The position numbers and the translations under genes were made by a program. A DNA stretch of 64,000 bases, taken from assembly GCF_008933165.1 (NCBI RefSeq), contig NZ_WBVQ01000002.1, positions 705,569 to 769,568 of the forward strand. The letters run 5' to 3'. The DNA comes from Phaeocystidibacter marisrubri. GTDB lineage: Bacteria; Bacteroidota; Bacteroidia; Flavobacteriales; Schleiferiaceae. Under the pieces are notes generated by a model. It ran no database searches, was not told the DNA's origin, and saw only the letters and a program-made list of their open reading frames with translations. Shown here piece by piece: positions 32,808 to 41,546 of the stretch; position 1 is the first letter of the stretch; the number at the start of each line of letters is the position of its first letter.

Positions 32808-34796
32808 ATGGGTAGAATTTCTCAAGAAACCGTTGAAAAAGTATTTGATGCTGCGCGCATCGAAGAAGTAATCGGTGAGTTTGTAAACTTGAAACGAGCC
32901 GGCGCCAGCCTGAAGGGCTTGAGCCCGTTTACGGATGAGAAAACACCGAGCTTTATCGTTTCTCCAGCGAAGCAGATCTACAAAGATTTCTCTTCCGGAA
33001 AAGGGGGAACGGTTGTCACTTTTTTGATGGAACACGAGCATTTCACCTACCCAGAAGCGCTCCGTTACCTAGCTCGCAAATACAACATTGAAATTGAAGA
33101 AGACGAACTTTCTACAGAGCAGCAAGAAGCGGCTACAGAAAGGGAGAGTCTCCACATCATCAGTGAATATGCACAGAAGTATTTCGAGGACCAGCTTTGG
33201 AATAGTGATGAAGGAAGAAGCATTGGCCTGAGCTATTTTAAGGAGAGGGGATTTACCGAAGAAACCATCAAGAGTTTCCACTTGGGATATTCTCCCAACG
33301 GCAGAGGTGTCTTTAGCAAAGAAGCCCTCAGCAAAGGCTATGTAGAGGAATTCCTCGTTAAGAGTGGCGTAAGTATTAAGCGAGATAATGGTGAGTTGGT
33401 CGATCGCTTTTGGGGACGTGTCATGTTCCCTATCCATAGCCTTTCGGGTAGAACTCTGGGCTTTGGAGGCCGCGTTCTTCGCAGCGATGCCAAAACGGCC
33501 AAATACCTCAACTCTCCAGAGAGCGAAATTTACCACAAGAGTAAAATCTTGTACGGCCTTTATCAAGCTAAAACTCACGTAGTAAAGGCCGATAAATGTC
33601 TTCTTGTTGAAGGGTATACCGACGTAATCTCCCTGTCACAAGCCGGAATTAAGAACGTCGTTTCCAGTTCGGGTACTGCGCTTACGGTTGAGCAAATTCG
33701 ACTGGTACGTCGACTTACCAATAATATCACCATTCTTTACGATGGCGATGCCGCAGGTATTAAAGCATCTTTCCGAGGGATAGATCTCATTTTAGAGGAG
33801 GGTTTGAACGTTCGCGTTTTGCTCTTCCCCGATGGAGAAGACCCCGATAGTTTTGCCCGAAAGCACCCCGCACATGAGTTGGAAGATTTTATCAATGAAG
33901 AAGAAACCGACTTCATTCGATTTAAGGCCAAACTCCTCATGGCTGATGCCAAAAATGACCCTATTGGGAAGGCCAATGTGATTCGAGATATCGTTCAGAG
34001 CATCGCTCTAATTCCTGACGATATCTCCAGAGATGTGTACTTACGCGAATGTGCGAGCATCATGGATATGGAGGAGAAAGTGCTCTATTCTGAGCTCGCT
34101 CAACTCCGCAAGAAACACATAGACGATAAATCCAAGCGCACCCGTTCTGACGAACGCAGAATGGAAGTGGTACGAGACAATACTCCTCCACCTGAAGTGC
34201 TGGCTCAAATGTATCCCGAGGCTTTTCTCTCAGATGCACAAGACAGCCTTCATTACAAGCAAGAAGAAGCCATCATTTGGATCTTACTCAACCACGCTGC
34301 CGACGAGATTCGCTACGATGCGGAACCCGACAATCCGGAAAACAAGGAAAAGATCGAAGAACCCGCAGGTGTGTTTGTAATGGAAGAACTCTTTCACGAC
34401 GGGTTCGCCTTTGAAAACGCCATTTTTCAAAAGGTCTACAACATCATCGCAAAGCAATACGACGAAGACGAAACTATTCCTTCGGGACAAGAGTTTGCCA
34501 GATCTGAAGATCAAGCCATTGCTTCGATGGCTACCGACTTAATGACGGAACGCCATGCCTTAAGCGATTGGAAACGGAAGGAAGTATTTGTAACCGATAA
34601 AATCGTTCACCTCTCTCGATACACCATGGAGAGTGTCCTTCGCTTCAAGGCGTGCAAAGTTGAAAAACTCATCGCTGATGCCAAGGAGAAACTTCGCGAT
34701 CATACGGTAGAAGATAAAACGGAGTTGCTGGTTCAAATTTCGAAATACACAGCGATGCGCAATAAAATCAATCACCAACTAAACAGGGTACTATGA
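32808..34796 (+). CDS. dnaG: DNA primase DnaG with degenerate zinc-binding domain
   Basis: Synthesises RNA primers at the replication fork. 662 residues: N-terminal CHC2-type domain (about 1-100), catalytic TOPRIM core with LLVEGYTDVISL, SSSGTALTVEQIRL and ILYDGDAAGIKA (metal-binding acidic residues), and a C-terminal helicase-interaction region with long helices. In the first domain all four expected zinc ligands are replaced: S39 and T42 in GLSPFTDEKTPSF, D60 and S63 in YKDFSSGKGG, where CPFH and CFGC are normal. The rest of that fold is well conserved. Stop overlaps the next ATG by 4 bp. Confidence 0.96.
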   Translation: MGRISQETVEKVFDAARIEEVIGEFVNLKRAGASLKGLSPFTDEKTPSFIVSPAKQIYKDFSSGKGGTVVTFLMEHEHFTYPEALRYLARKYNIEIEEDELSTEQQEAATERESLHIISEYAQKYFEDQLWNSDEGRSIGLSYFKERGFTEETIKSFHLGYSPNGRGVFSKEALSKGYVEEFLVKSGVSIKRDNGELVDRFWGRVMFPIHSLSGRTLGFGGRVLRSDAKTAKYLNSPESEIYHKSKILYGLYQAKTHVVKADKCLLVEGYTDVISLSQAGIKNVVSSSGTALTVEQIRLVRRLTNNITILYDGDAAGIKASFRGIDLILEEGLNVRVLLFPDGEDPDSFARKHPAHELEDFINEEETDFIRFKAKLLMADAKNDPIGKANVIRDIVQSIALIPDDISRDVYLRECASIMDMEEKVLYSELAQLRKKHIDDKSKRTRSDERRMEVVRDNTPPPEVLAQMYPEAFLSDAQDSLHYKQEEAIIWILLNHAADEIRYDAEPDNPENKEKIEEPAGVFVMEELFHDGFAFENAIFQKVYNIIAKQYDEDETIPSGQEFARSEDQAIASMATDLMTERHALSDWKRKEVFVTDKIVHLSRYTMESVLRFKACKVEKLIADAKEKLRDHTVEDKTELLVQISKYTAMRNKINHQLNRVL

Positions 34797-35488
34797 ACCC
34801 CTTGGTATTGATACATGGCGCTTTGGGATGTGGAGCCCAGTTAGAAGCTCTCAAATCCGAATTGGCAGCTCTCACCGATCGAGAAATCTGGATATATAAT
34901 TGTCCGGGTCACGGAAAGGATTCTTCCAACATTCCCGAAAACGGATTTGAAATGGGAGAACTCGCGATCAACTTTGGAAAATTCCTGCGAAAAAATAACT
35001 TACTGGGAGCCGACATCTTTGGATACAGCATGGGAGGATACATTGCCCTACTTGCCGTTCGAAATCACCCTGAACGCATTCGGCACATTCTCACCTTGGG
35101 AACTAAATTTCACTGGGCAGCAGAATCGGCTAAAGCAGAGGTAAGTCAGATTATTCCTGAGAAAATACGTGAAAAGGTTCCAAAGTTCGCTACTTATCTG
35201 GAGTCGTTACACGGTGGAAACTGGGAGAACGTGCTGAGAGCTACGGCCAAGCTCATGCACAAGCTTGGTGACAATCCACTACTGGACGACTATACTGCAA
35301 ACTTCATTCAGCATCCTGTTGTACTAGCCCGAGGTAGTAGAGATGTCATGGTGAGTGCAGAAGAAACTCAGACCATGGCGACTTCCTTAACGGATGCAAC
35401 GTATGAAGAGATTGAAGGTTGGCCGCATCCCATTCAGCTTTTGCCTACGGAAGAATTAGCGGCCTATATTCTTAAGAAGTTAGGATAG
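34793..35488 (+). CDS. Alpha/beta hydrolase
   Basis: 231 residues of the alpha/beta-hydrolase fold: oxyanion strand LVLIHGALGCG, nucleophile elbow FGYSMGGYIA, a late Asp in ARGSRDVMV and the catalytic His in EGWPHPIQLL. Substrate not predictable; small esterase or C-C hydrolase likely. Coupled to dnaG by an ATGA overlap and followed 6 bp later by a membrane-protein gene. Confidence 0.88.
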   Translation: MNPLVLIHGALGCGAQLEALKSELAALTDREIWIYNCPGHGKDSSNIPENGFEMGELAINFGKFLRKNNLLGADIFGYSMGGYIALLAVRNHPERIRHILTLGTKFHWAAESAKAEVSQIIPEKIREKVPKFATYLESLHGGNWENVLRATAKLMHKLGDNPLLDDYTANFIQHPVVLARGSRDVMVSAEETQTMATSLTDATYEEIEGWPHPIQLLPTEELAAYILKKLG

Positions 35489-35494
35489 CCCATT

Positions 35495-36070
35495 ATGTAT
35501 GCATTCACGGATATACTGGAAATGGCTTTCTACATCACAGACCGCTTCATTCGTACGGTTCTTTCGGGTGCCTTCTTCTGGAATGTGATTGCGCTACTTG
35601 GGAGGTCAAAACCGAGAATTCAAAAATTAGACAAAGGCTTCTCCAAAGTGATTATTACTTCTGGAATTGCCTACGCCTCGCTTGTTCTCATATCCGTCAT
35701 CTACCTCAATTTGGTGAGAGAATTGGCCTATCACGGGCACGCTGGTTACTTCTCTAGTGACTTTCTTTATTACTGGGGAATCGTCTTCACAACCGTGGTT
35801 CTAGGCAGACAGCTATTTCGCGTGAAAGCCCTAAAGCAATCTGTGTTCTACCGATTCATGTACTCCTTCGCGGTGCTCTTCCTTTTGAACATCGACCGTT
35901 TCATCATTTCCTTCTCCTCCTTTCATCGGGATTTTATTGGCCCTGACTACACTTGGATTATTCTAGGGCCAATAGCATTCATACTATTATCCACTATATC
36001 GTTTATTGCAACACTTTGGATAGTTCGCCTGATGAAAAGCAATGATCTAGAAATGGAGACTCTGGATTAG
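35495..36070 (+). CDS. Membrane protein of unknown function
   Basis: 191 residues with about four transmembrane segments (roughly 22-38, 51-73, 88-104/127-143, 157-178). No catalytic motif. Last gene of the dnaG-hydrolase-membrane protein run; its stop interlocks with that of the convergent aldehyde dehydrogenase (TTAG at 36067-36070). Confidence 0.65.
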   Translation: MYAFTDILEMAFYITDRFIRTVLSGAFFWNVIALLGRSKPRIQKLDKGFSKVIITSGIAYASLVLISVIYLNLVRELAYHGHAGYFSSDFLYYWGIVFTTVVLGRQLFRVKALKQSVFYRFMYSFAVLFLLNIDRFIISFSSFHRDFIGPDYTWIILGPIAFILLSTISFIATLWIVRLMKSNDLEMETLD

Positions 36071-37440
36071 AGAAGTTTCTTGATAATCTTCAAACTCCAG
36101 TTGGAATACGGTGCATACTTGAACTTTGGATCAAACCAAGTTGAACTGAGCAACATGGACTTGGAATGTGAGAAGGCTTCAAAACCCTTGCTGGAGTGAT
36201 AACTCCCTAACCCGCTGTTTCGAATGCCTCCAAACGGCAAGTGAGTGTTCGCAATGTGTAGTAGAGCGTTGTTTACGCAGCCCCCACCAAAGGGAATATC
36301 TCGGATAATTCGCTTTGCAAATCGTCGATTGGAAGTAAACACATATAAAGCCAACGGGTCTGGATTCTCCTGAACGATATCGTAGACTTCCTCCTCTTTA
36401 TCATACGTGAGTATGGGCAGAATTGGGCCGAAGATTTCCTCCTGCATCAGAGCAGAGGACATACTCGTCTTGGTCACCAGTGTTGGTTCTATTCTCAAAG
36501 ACGTTCTATCACTTTTACCTCCCCATTCGATATTCGCTCCCTCCATCAGCTTTAACTGGCGATCAAAGGCACGCTCATGAATGATAGCGGCGAAGTCATC
36601 AGACTCCAAAGGATTGTCGCCATAACTGCGCTGGAGCTCCTCTTTAAATATTTTTAAAAAGGAGTCAACGGCACTCTTGTGAACAATGGCGTAATCCGGT
36701 GCAATACACGTCTGTCCAGCATTCACAAATTTAGCGAACAGAACTCGGCGAACAGTCACCCGCATATTTACGGAACCGTCAATAATCACCGGACTCTTCC
36801 CTCCCAATTCAAGTACGCAAGGAATGAGGCGTTCGGCTGCTTGCTTCGCGATAATCTTCCCCACCGTTGGTGATCCTGTGAAGAACACATGTTGAGGCAC
36901 ATACTCTTCCATCACTCGGGGAACAACCTCTTCTCCACTTCCCTGTACCACAGCTACATATTCCTGAGAGAAAACACTGGCTAAAACTTTCTTTATAATA
37001 GCCGATGTTGCTGGCGTCAGTTCTGAAGGTTTGATGAGAGCCGTATTCCCAGCAGCAAGGGATGCTATCAAGGGAGCCATAACCAATTGAAAAGGGTAGT
37101 TCCAGGGAGCAATGATGAAACTCCTCCCAACGGGCTCTTTATACACCCTACTTGAAGAGGGCAATAGCGCTAAGGGCGTTCTAACGCGTTCTGGTTTGGC
37201 CCATTTCTTTAAATGGGAAAGGGTGTGGTCAATTTCTGCATACACCACTCCAATTTCCGAAACCCATCCTTCCCAAGCTGGCTTCTTAAAATCGCGGTGA
37301 AGTGCATCCGTAATCTCAGATTCATGTTTCTGGATAGCCTGTTTTAGCAATCGCAGTTGTTCTTTCCTGAAGGAAATGGGGCGGGTGACCCGAGTTTTGT
37401 AATACGCGGTTTGCTGGGCGCTGATGTCCTTGAGATCCAT
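36067..37440 (-). CDS. Aldehyde dehydrogenase (NAD(P)+), class 3-like
   Basis: 457 residues, oxidises aldehydes to acids. Cofactor and active-site motifs: APWNYPFQLVMAPL, the FTGSPTVGKI Rossmann turn, VLELGGKSPVII with the general-base Glu, NAGQTCIAPDY with the nucleophilic Cys, and EEIFGPILPI. The short N-terminus and C-terminal hydrophobic/basic tail (KYAPYSNWSLKIIKKLL) match class 3 (fatty aldehyde) enzymes, some membrane-associated. Downstream of the AlkD-like gene by 71 bp. Confidence 0.93.
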   Translation of the reverse strand: MDLKDISAQQTAYYKTRVTRPISFRKEQLRLLKQAIQKHESEITDALHRDFKKPAWEGWVSEIGVVYAEIDHTLSHLKKWAKPERVRTPLALLPSSSRVYKEPVGRSFIIAPWNYPFQLVMAPLIASLAAGNTALIKPSELTPATSAIIKKVLASVFSQEYVAVVQGSGEEVVPRVMEEYVPQHVFFTGSPTVGKIIAKQAAERLIPCVLELGGKSPVIIDGSVNMRVTVRRVLFAKFVNAGQTCIAPDYAIVHKSAVDSFLKIFKEELQRSYGDNPLESDDFAAIIHERAFDRQLKLMEGANIEWGGKSDRTSLRIEPTLVTKTSMSSALMQEEIFGPILPILTYDKEEEVYDIVQENPDPLALYVFTSNRRFAKRIIRDIPFGGGCVNNALLHIANTHLPFGGIRNSGLGSYHSSKGFEAFSHSKSMLLSSTWFDPKFKYAPYSNWSLKIIKKLL

Positions 37441-37510
37441 AAAATGCAGAATTCGATCGGTGTTGGAAAGGGATAAACGTATACCCTTTCATCTCCTTTC
37501 ACCAAGATAG

Positions 37511-38230
37511 TCAAACTCTATCCTTGGCCGTCATCCAATGTTGCCTTTCTTCGGCATCCAATTTCTCTATGGAATACCGAAGTGCTGTTCTTGGCATGTG
37601 ATGGGCGTGATGCTTCAAAAATTGCCTGAGTAAATCTTCATTCTTATTCCCCATTTCGCGCAACATCCACCCTACCGCTTTGTGAATGAGATCGTGCTTG
37701 TGGAAAAGCAGGATTTCCGCCAACTCTAGAGTGTCATTGTACTCCCCTTTCTTGATGAACCAGTAAGTCGTCACCATAGCGATCCGTTGTTTCCAAAGAT
37801 TCCCCGAAGTGGCAAAATCTCGCAGCAATTGACGGTCTTTATCCATCAACCAATCTCCCAACAAATAAGGAGCCGAAGAATCCACTAAATCCCAGTTGTT
37901 CACTCCCTCTAAGTTATTCAAGTAGATCTGAATGATCTCCTCTCTGCGAACGGGGTCTTTCTTGGCTTTTTTGTACTGGATAATCATCATGAACAGCACG
38001 GTGAGGCGCAGCTCATGCCATTCGGAATGCAGGCCTTGTACAAAGCCTGCATCGGTCATCTTGGGAGCAAAATCCTTGGCAACGGTTCGCATATCGGGCA
38101 CCTTGTTTCCGATGAATTTATCGCCCTCGGCGTACTCTCCTTTGCCCGCTTTAAAGAACTTGGGATTGTGCTCTTTCCGCTTGGGAATTGAGAGTGCTTC
38201 AAGAGCAACCAGTAGCTCATCTACAACCAT
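37511..38230 (-). CDS. AlkD-like DNA alkylation repair protein (HEAT repeats)
   Basis: 239 residues of tandem helical HEAT-like repeats typical of the AlkC/AlkD glycosylases, which excise N3/N7-alkylated purines without base flipping. Conserved stretches: GVKVPDMR-like GNKVPDMRTVAKDF, SEWHELRLTVL, NNWDLVDSSAPYLLG (the active-site Trp/Asp region) and HKAVGWMLREMG. ATG 38230 lies 7 bp after the glycosyltransferase stop; a longer frame to 38293 would overlap that gene. Confidence 0.9.
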   Translation of the reverse strand: MVVDELLVALEALSIPKRKEHNPKFFKAGKGEYAEGDKFIGNKVPDMRTVAKDFAPKMTDAGFVQGLHSEWHELRLTVLFMMIIQYKKAKKDPVRREEIIQIYLNNLEGVNNWDLVDSSAPYLLGDWLMDKDRQLLRDFATSGNLWKQRIAMVTTYWFIKKGEYNDTLELAEILLFHKHDLIHKAVGWMLREMGNKNEDLLRQFLKHHAHHMPRTALRYSIEKLDAEERQHWMTAKDRV

Positions 38231-38237
38231 GGCCAAA

Positions 38238-39200
38238 TTATTTGGGGTTGATGATTTCAAAATTGCGGAAAGCAAACATGGCCTTTCCTCCACGAAGGTT
38301 ATTCTCCACCCAAGATATCATTCTGTACTTCAATTTCTCGTGTTTGTGAGGCTTCCTTTCGGGATCTGGCTTACCTGAATATTGCAACTGATCAGCCCAA
38401 TCAAAGCGAGCAATCCAGTCTTTCATCACCGCAGGATGGGTTCCTTTGAATACCGGAATTCGATCCAGTGGACCGTAATCGTAATCGGGCTTCATGGCCT
38501 CTGCCTCCTTCACACTTTCATCCGTGCCTCTAAAGGTTACGTGCGTTTGCTTCCGCTTCCCCGCCATAATGTAAGGCGGACGAGCGTATCCGTAGTGATA
38601 GATGTCTGCATTCAGTGCTACGGCGTTCAACTTGTGCGTCCCTTCTGTACGGAGATATTCTCTGTAATCTCCCTCTCGGAAGGAATCGTAAATACGGAAG
38701 CTTTGCGCATCCTTGTAGCTATGGATATCTGGACGGTTTCGAATGATACGCATCTCCTGACGGTACCACCCATGGGAACGATGCACATGGTTGAAATCTC
38801 CCCAAAAATGATTGTAGTTAAAAACAAACCCATCAACCGTTTCATCATCCACATACTTTTCTAAGGCAGATTGAATCTCCGCGTGATCCTTTTCGTGAAC
38901 CGCTTCATCACTTTGGATGTAGAACAGCCAGTCTCCGGTACAATGCTCTTTGGCGATGTCCGTTTGGCGGGCGTACTCCGTATTCTTCAAATACTTCGAG
39001 CTATCCCAAATCGTGCGGACAATCTTGATCTTGTCAGAGCCAATGCTGTGGATGAACTCCTCTGTCCTATCGTCCTCATCGTTGTTGCCCAGTGCGATGA
39101 CAAACTCATCGCACAAGGGCAAAACGGATAGGATACTCTCTTTAACGGGGATAAAGAGCTTATCGGCATTTCTCACAAAGGTGAAGCCGGATACTTTCAT
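38238..39200 (-). CDS. Glycosyltransferase, family 2-like
   Basis: 320-residue cytosolic enzyme with a GT-A fold start (SGFTFVRNADKLFIPVKESI), an acidic nucleotide/metal site (LGNNDEDDRTEEFI; later DWLFYIQSDEAVHEKD where DxD would sit) and a C-terminal half rich in Tyr/His/Trp. Sugar and acceptor are unknown; envelope glycan is likely. Lies between the M1 peptidase and AlkD-like genes, all close-packed on the minus strand. Confidence 0.8.
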   Translation of the reverse strand: MKVSGFTFVRNADKLFIPVKESILSVLPLCDEFVIALGNNDEDDRTEEFIHSIGSDKIKIVRTIWDSSKYLKNTEYARQTDIAKEHCTGDWLFYIQSDEAVHEKDHAEIQSALEKYVDDETVDGFVFNYNHFWGDFNHVHRSHGWYRQEMRIIRNRPDIHSYKDAQSFRIYDSFREGDYREYLRTEGTHKLNAVALNADIYHYGYARPPYIMAGKRKQTHVTFRGTDESVKEAEAMKPDYDYGPLDRIPVFKGTHPAVMKDWIARFDWADQLQYSGKPDPERKPHKHEKLKYRMISWVENNLRGGKAMFAFRNFEIINPK

Positions 39201-39210
39201 AGTGTTCTAG

Positions 39211-41085
39211 TTACTCTGCCATTTGATAGTCAAGCAGGTCATCCATGGTTTCGCGGGCTACAGCGTGATAATTCGGACGGGCTTTTTGATACACTTCTTT
39301 TGCCCATTCTGACTTATCACTCTCCAACATGGCCTTATACGTAGGGGTGAGGAATTTTCTTCTACCAACGTGAATAAGGAAGTCTTCTACAACCGGACGA
39401 ACAGGCTCATATCCCGCACGAATAGTCGGTTGGAACCACGCAGCCAAGATTTCAGAGTTGCCACTCTTAGAGAAGTGGAATGCATTGTCTAGCGCAGTTA
39501 GTTGATCGACCGATAGCTCACCGAGTTCTTGGATAAATCTCATCCATTCATGAGACGACCAAGCGGCAGCTTCTTCTGACGTTGGCAACGTTCCTTCGGT
39601 TTTGAAAAGCGATGCAGCTGCATCCACCTTCTCAAAGCGTACCGCATTGGGAACCGGACAGTTTTCAGGAAGTCCTGTGCCGTAAATCCACTCTTGAACA
39701 CCAATCTCCTTTACTTCTTCTGGAGTGAGAAGATCAGACTCTAATAAGTTCACAAACTCTTCCGTCGTCATCACTTGGAAGGCATGGGAAGTGAAGTAAT
39801 TCTTCAAGAAGGCATCAAATCGATCTCTACCCACCGTTTGTTCGATCAATCTCAAGAAGTGATAACCTTTGTCGTAAGCGATGGTCGTCACCCCATCGTC
39901 TGGATTGCGATCGGTCAAGTCGATGGCCAATTTGGTGTCCTCTGCATGTCCGTGCATGAACTCTGCCACCTCATCTTTCAAACCTTCATGAGCGAGGCTG
40001 GCTAGCATTTCTGAGTATTCACGTCCATAAACCGATTCCATGATTCGCTGCTCGAAATACACCGTGAAACCTTCGTTCAGCCAGAAGTCGTTCCAAGTTG
40101 CATTGGTCACCAAGTTACCACTCCAGCTATGCGCTAACTCGTGGGCTACGAGGCTCACCAAACTGCGATCGCCCGCCAAGATGGTTGGTGTAGCAAAGGT
40201 GATTCTAGGATTCTCCATACCACCAAAAGGGAAGCTAGCTGGAAGGACAATGATGTCGTAACGACCCCACGCATAAGGACCATACAGATCCTCTGCCGCA
40301 GAAATCATCGCATCGATATCGGCAAATTCCCAAGCCGCTGTATCTACTATTGTTGGCTCAGCATAAACGCCCGTATTCTCACCAATGGCTCTGAATTCAA
40401 TATCGCCAACAGCCAAGGCCATCAAGTAGCTAGGAATGGCTTGAGGCATTTCAAAGTTGTACGAACCATCTGGATGCAATTCGGTAGGATTACCTCCTGC
40501 ACTCATCACTGGCATCAAGTTCTCTGGAACTTTCACCTCAGCCTTGTAGGTGAAGCGAATACCTGGGCCATCCTGACAAGGGAGCCAAGTTCGGGCTAGG
40601 ATCGCCTGACTTTGAGTGAGCAAGAATGGAGCGGTTTTGCTCGAAGTCTGTTCAGGATCTAACCACTGAAGCGCTTTGGCATCGCTCGATGTTTCGTAGT
40701 TGATGACTACGTGTTTTGTTTCGTTCGTGATCGGAATGTGTAGTGCAGAACCCAAGATTTCATCTTCATCCGACATGGAAAAATCAACTTGACCGCCATC
40801 GTCGGTTGAAACCGATTCAATCCCCAAGTGGTACGTATCGAAGATGATTTCCGTAGCCCCTTCTGCACTTTCAATGGTCCAGTCAGCCACACCCGTAATA
40901 ATCTTCGTGTCGAAATTGACATCTAAAAAAATATCCAAATGCTTCACAGCAGCCTCATTTGGCTTGCTAAAACTGTGAATATCGTTTGCGTATTTCATGG
41001 TAGTTTCTTCAGATTCTGAAGGTTGAGATTCATTGGACTGACATCCAACCAAGGCAACCGCAGCAAGGATCGCTAACTTTTTCAT
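39211..41085 (-). CDS. M1 family aminopeptidase lipoprotein (leukotriene-A4-hydrolase type)
   Basis: Zinc aminopeptidase of 624 residues. Lipobox LVGC with lipidated Cys15, so it is membrane-anchored in the periplasm or outer membrane. Substrate-recognition motif FGGMEN (287-292) and zinc motif VAHELAHSWSGN with H315, E316, H319 and E338 (LNEGF). The C-terminal helical domain with RRKFLTPTYKAM is the LTA4-hydrolase type. Promoter TACCTTGA at 41106-41113 points away from the divergent holin-like gene. Confidence 0.94.
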   Translation of the reverse strand: MKKLAILAAVALVGCQSNESQPSESEETTMKYANDIHSFSKPNEAAVKHLDIFLDVNFDTKIITGVADWTIESAEGATEIIFDTYHLGIESVSTDDGGQVDFSMSDEDEILGSALHIPITNETKHVVINYETSSDAKALQWLDPEQTSSKTAPFLLTQSQAILARTWLPCQDGPGIRFTYKAEVKVPENLMPVMSAGGNPTELHPDGSYNFEMPQAIPSYLMALAVGDIEFRAIGENTGVYAEPTIVDTAAWEFADIDAMISAAEDLYGPYAWGRYDIIVLPASFPFGGMENPRITFATPTILAGDRSLVSLVAHELAHSWSGNLVTNATWNDFWLNEGFTVYFEQRIMESVYGREYSEMLASLAHEGLKDEVAEFMHGHAEDTKLAIDLTDRNPDDGVTTIAYDKGYHFLRLIEQTVGRDRFDAFLKNYFTSHAFQVMTTEEFVNLLESDLLTPEEVKEIGVQEWIYGTGLPENCPVPNAVRFEKVDAAASLFKTEGTLPTSEEAAAWSSHEWMRFIQELGELSVDQLTALDNAFHFSKSGNSEILAAWFQPTIRAGYEPVRPVVEDFLIHVGRRKFLTPTYKAMLESDKSEWAKEVYQKARPNYHAVARETMDDLLDYQMAE

Positions 41086-41105
41086 GGGTTTTCACTTTAG
41101 AGGGC

Positions 41106-41113
41106 TCAAGGTA
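41106..41113 (-). promoter_or_regulatory. -7 promoter element of the M1 peptidase operon
   Basis: Minus strand TACCTTGA, 20 nt before the ATG at 41085; 10 bp from the divergent plus-strand element at 41124. Confidence 0.5.
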
Positions 41114-41123
41114 AAAATTGTCG

Positions 41124-41131
41124 TAGATTCG
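41124..41131 (+). promoter_or_regulatory. -7 promoter element, predicted leaderless start of 41136 gene
   Basis: TAGATTCG (one mismatch) ends 4 nt (AGCT) before the ATG at 41136. Confidence 0.5.
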
Positions 41132-41135
41132 AGCT

Positions 41136-41513
41136 ATGGAAATTCGATATGAGTCAGGTCGACCCCGCAGTATTTTAATTTCATTGGTGGTAAATGTACT
41201 TAGCATTTTTGCTGCATCTTACCTCCTAGACGGTGTTATTGTAGATTCTGTAACTACCGCCATTTGGGTAGCCATTACCCTTTCCATCCTCAATGTAACC
41301 ATTAAGCCGTTGTTGATTCTATTGACACTACCGCTTACTGTGTTCTCCTTTGGACTGTTCCTTCTGGTCATCAATGCCATTGTCATCTACATTGCAGCCG
41401 ATTGGATCAGTGGATTCACCGTCCATGGATTTTGGTGGGCCGTTCTATTCAGCCTTCTAATCTCACTCATTAACAGCGTCCTGTACCGATTGGGCGATCG
41501 TTCAGCAGAATAA
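41136..41513 (+). CDS. Phage holin family IV-like (PF04020-type) membrane protein
   Basis: 125 residues, four transmembrane segments, with the family pattern LSILNVTIKPLLILLTLPLT and FWWAVLFSLLISLINSVL. Despite the name, this family is widespread in bacterial chromosomes and lacks phage context here; function unknown. Divergent from the M1 peptidase gene with overlapping promoter regions. Confidence 0.85.
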   Translation: MEIRYESGRPRSILISLVVNVLSIFAASYLLDGVIVDSVTTAIWVAITLSILNVTIKPLLILLTLPLTVFSFGLFLLVINAIVIYIAADWISGFTVHGFWWAVLFSLLISLINSVLYRLGDRSAE

Positions 41514-41519
41514 TTTTAG

Positions 41520-41527
41520 TACTTTCA
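41520..41527 (+). promoter_or_regulatory. -7 promoter-like element of the 41547 T9SS cargo gene
   Basis: TACTTTCA, 19 nt before the ATG at 41547. Confidence 0.4.
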
Positions 41528-41546
41528 TGGAGCTAAATCTCTCTCT

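Noticed and set aside
41136-41513. Holin-like protein as a sign of prophage
   Set aside because: The family is common in chromosomes and no phage gene lies nearby.
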